The notes below the pieces were generated by a model that had not been told where the DNA came from, did not search any database, and saw only the letters and a program-made list of their open reading frames with translations. Below, one piece after another: positions 6,052-7,183 of a stretch of 7,183 bases of DNA. The stretch comes from an archaeon. GTDB taxonomy: Archaea > Asgardarchaeota > Hermodarchaeia > Hermodarchaeales > Hermodarchaeaceae. The first letter of the stretch is position 1, and each line of letters begins with the position of its first letter. A program made the position numbers and the translations under genes. The stretch covers positions 1 through 7,183 of the forward strand of contig JABXGX010000216.1 of assembly GCA_016550405.1 (NCBI GenBank), in the 5' to 3' direction.

Positions 6052-6234
6052 ATGGCAGACAAGGAAGTTTTAGTTGTTGCAAGCAAGGTTAAGGCGTACG
6101 TTAAGAGTAAACAGATGCAGACATCATCTGATGCAATTACGGCTCTTAGTGACAAGATTTGTGCAACGTTGGATGAAGCAACTGAAAGGGCAAAGGCTAA
6201 TCGCCGCAGCACGGTTAAGCCGCAAGACTTGTAA
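6052..6234 (+). CDS. Bacterial histone (single histone fold, short alpha-3)
   Basis: A 60-residue basic protein resembling the bacterial histones exemplified by Bdellovibrio Bd0055: the 'VVASKVKAYVK' opening helix, the 'SSDAITALSDKI' start of the long central helix, 'ERAKANRRST' and the 'KPQDL' end are characteristic. Helix alpha-1 covers about residues 4-19, alpha-2 about 25-51, then loop 2. The protein ends at residue 60, so helix alpha-3 is only a stub, unlike archaeal HMf. The histone-fold signature R-x-T-x4-D is present as Arg52, Thr54, Asp59. Members form dimers or higher oligomers and bind or coat DNA non-specifically, so a nucleoid role is expected; the binding mode here cannot be read from sequence. 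A consensus Shine-Dalgarno at 6038-6045 fixes the start. It stands alone: the transporter upstream is divergent and the next same-strand gene starts 410 bp later. No clear terminator follows; only a weak AT-rich inverted repeat is present (ATTTTC/GAAAAT, 6241-6246 and 6253-6258). Confidence 0.88.
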   Translation: MADKEVLVVASKVKAYVKSKQMQTSSDAITALSDKICATLDEATERAKANRRSTVKPQDL

Positions 6235-6644
6235 GCGTTAATTTTCTATATTGAAAATAATCGGCATCAAGATGGTTGGCCATTCAAAGTAGTCCCTATA
6301 CACTATTCATTTACACTGATTATGGTTGTATTTGAAGGTATCTGTCTGTTTTCCTCTTATTGCTGTCATTCTGACAGTAAAAGTGAATTTCTGATGATAT
6401 TGGGTGAATCTTTTGGATACAGGCTGCCTTGGCATCAAGATAATCGCCCACAGTAGTATCAATTACATCTGTATAGTTCATTAATGAATATGCGTTAGGA
6501 GAGGTATGAATTGAGGCGGGAGATTCTTGAGACGGGATTTCATGATGCGTTTTCTTGATAAGGTAGTTCCTTCGGTATTATTTTGATAAGATACCATCTA
6601 TAGCAAGCGGTTTTATTAAAGAAAGTCAACAGGAGGCAAAGGAA
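6235..6644. other. Intergenic region between histone and peptidase genes
   Basis: I see no well-supported gene in these 410 bases. They contain a weak AT-rich inverted repeat just after the histone gene (6241-6258), an 11-bp exact direct repeat GGCATCAAGAT (6263-6273 and 6431-6441), a short tight inverted repeat CTGTCA-TTC-TGACAG (6363-6377), a 53-codon minus-strand reading frame without a ribosome binding site (6320-6481), and the TTGATAAG direct repeats in front of the peptidase gene. Confidence 0.5.
6555..6593 (+). promoter_or_regulatory. Direct repeats and possible promoter upstream of the peptidase gene
   Basis: TTGATAAGGTA (6555-6565) and TTGATAAGATA (6583-6593) are direct repeats, ten of eleven bases identical, with starts 28 bp apart. 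TTGATA (6555-6560) and TATTAT (6576-6581) each match five of six consensus promoter bases, but the spacer is only 15 bp. The repeats could be paired operator sites or chance AT-rich similarity. Confidence 0.3.
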
Positions 6645-7183
6645 ATGGACAGTAAAGTAAGAAGATATTTCTGGGTGATTTTATTGATCATGTTTAGTGC
6701 TGGATTGTGGGGCGGAGAGCACACTAACATCAAGCCAAGAGCCAGGGAAGTAGGGATAGCGCCTGGCGTACTAACACCCGGCAAGCTAAACGCCATTACC
6801 GATGTCGAAGGAGTAAAAGTCGGTCATGTTACGCTCATAGAGGGAAGGGATATTAGAACTGGCGTGACGGCTATCATTCCCCATTCGGGAAGTCTTTTTG
6901 CCGAAAAAGTCCCGGCTGCTATCTATTTGGGAAATGCCTTCGGCAAACTAATAGGCTATACCCAGGTTGAAGAGTTGGGAAACATCGAAACGCCAATTGT
7001 GCTGACTAACACGCTTAATGTTGGGATAGTAGCTGATGGAGTAATCGAATACATGTTGAGTCTGCCCGGAAACGAGAACGTGACGTCTATAAATCCTGTA
7101 GTGGGTGAAACGAATGATGGCTGGTTAAATAATATTAGAAGCAGACCGGTACGTCAACGCCATGTCCGCGAAGCGATAGAAAA
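6645..7183 (+). CDS. Secreted P1-family (DmpA/BapA-like) peptidase, N-terminal part (3'-truncated by window edge)
   Basis: The first 179 codons are visible; the frame stays open at the edge. AGGAGG (6631-6636) lies 8 nt before the ATG and fixes the start. Residues 1-23 look like a signal peptide (MDSKVRRY, then a hydrophobic stretch to SAGLWG), so the enzyme should be exported. The remainder has the hallmark blocks of the P1/S58 family: PRAREVGIAPG, LNAITDVEGVKVGHVTL, RTGVTAIIPHSG, EKVPAAIYLGNAFGKLIGYTQVEELG, ETPIVLTNTLNV and NPVVGETNDGWLNNIRSR. These enzymes are self-processing N-terminal-nucleophile hydrolases that remove N-terminal D-, L- or beta-amino acids from peptides. The self-cleavage site and the new N-terminal Ser/Thr nucleophile lie in the C-terminal part, outside the window, so activity cannot be judged. 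Family length is usually about 350-400 residues, so roughly half is present. Substrate class is unknown. Confidence 0.9.
   Translation, partial: MDSKVRRYFWVILLIMFSAGLWGGEHTNIKPRAREVGIAPGVLTPGKLNAITDVEGVKVGHVTLIEGRDIRTGVTAIIPHSGSLFAEKVPAAIYLGNAFGKLIGYTQVEELGNIETPIVLTNTLNVGIVADGVIEYMLSLPGNENVTSINPVVGETNDGWLNNIRSRPVRQRHVREAIE

Noticed and set aside
5976..6212. 78-codon minus-strand frame across the histone gene
   Set aside because: It is antisense to a recognised histone with an ideal Shine-Dalgarno and shows no family features of its own.
6511..6558. Possible 15-codon leader peptide starting at TTG after AGGAG
   Set aside because: It has a plausible ribosome-binding spacing but is very short, uses a rare start, and competes with ATG-AAT-TGA in the same place; nothing supports translation.

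Overview
The window reads as a fragment of a bacterial chromosome, most likely Planctomycetota and probably the Phycisphaerae/Sedimentisphaerales type. This rests on recognised families, not on a marker gene. Large secreted GLUG-repeat proteins joined to a fibronectin-III-like module with a TYYWRIDEVN signature, followed by a 'VDDFESY ... DDIRLYRP' beta-sandwich, are typical of that group. GC content is moderate and varies between and within genes. No rRNA, tRNA, CRISPR array or insertion sequence was seen.

Layout. Bases 2-997 (+) are the 3' part of a large secreted GLUG/Fn3-like/beta-sandwich protein. Bases 1036-3015 (+) are a complete 659-residue GLUG-repeat protein with a signal peptide, built from two homologous halves. 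Its end is homologous to the GLUG tail of the upstream gene, so the pair looks like a tandem paralogous cluster of surface or extracellular proteins, probably co-transcribed. Converging on it with only a 49-bp gap is a stand-alone tyrosine recombinase (3065-4063, -) with all catalytic residues. A 372-bp AT-rich gap follows, holding several inverted repeats and a likely terminator. Next is an Nramp-superfamily membrane transporter (4436-5725, -) that lacks the classical DPGN metal-binding motif and has GSGE instead.

A 326-bp divergent intergenic region carries a palindromic operator-like site and a strong GC-rich hairpin. It separates the transporter from a 60-codon gene (6052-6234, +) encoding a bacterial single-histone-fold protein with a near-ideal Shine-Dalgarno sequence. 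After 410 bp without a convincing gene, the window ends inside a secreted P1-family (DmpA/BapA-like) peptidase (6645 to the edge, +).

The genes do not form an obvious single pathway. The most notable items are the bacterial histone and its leader region, the GSGE-type Nramp homologue with regulatory-looking DNA in front of it, and the modular duplication in the GLUG genes. I did not find a convincing multi-gene undescribed system.
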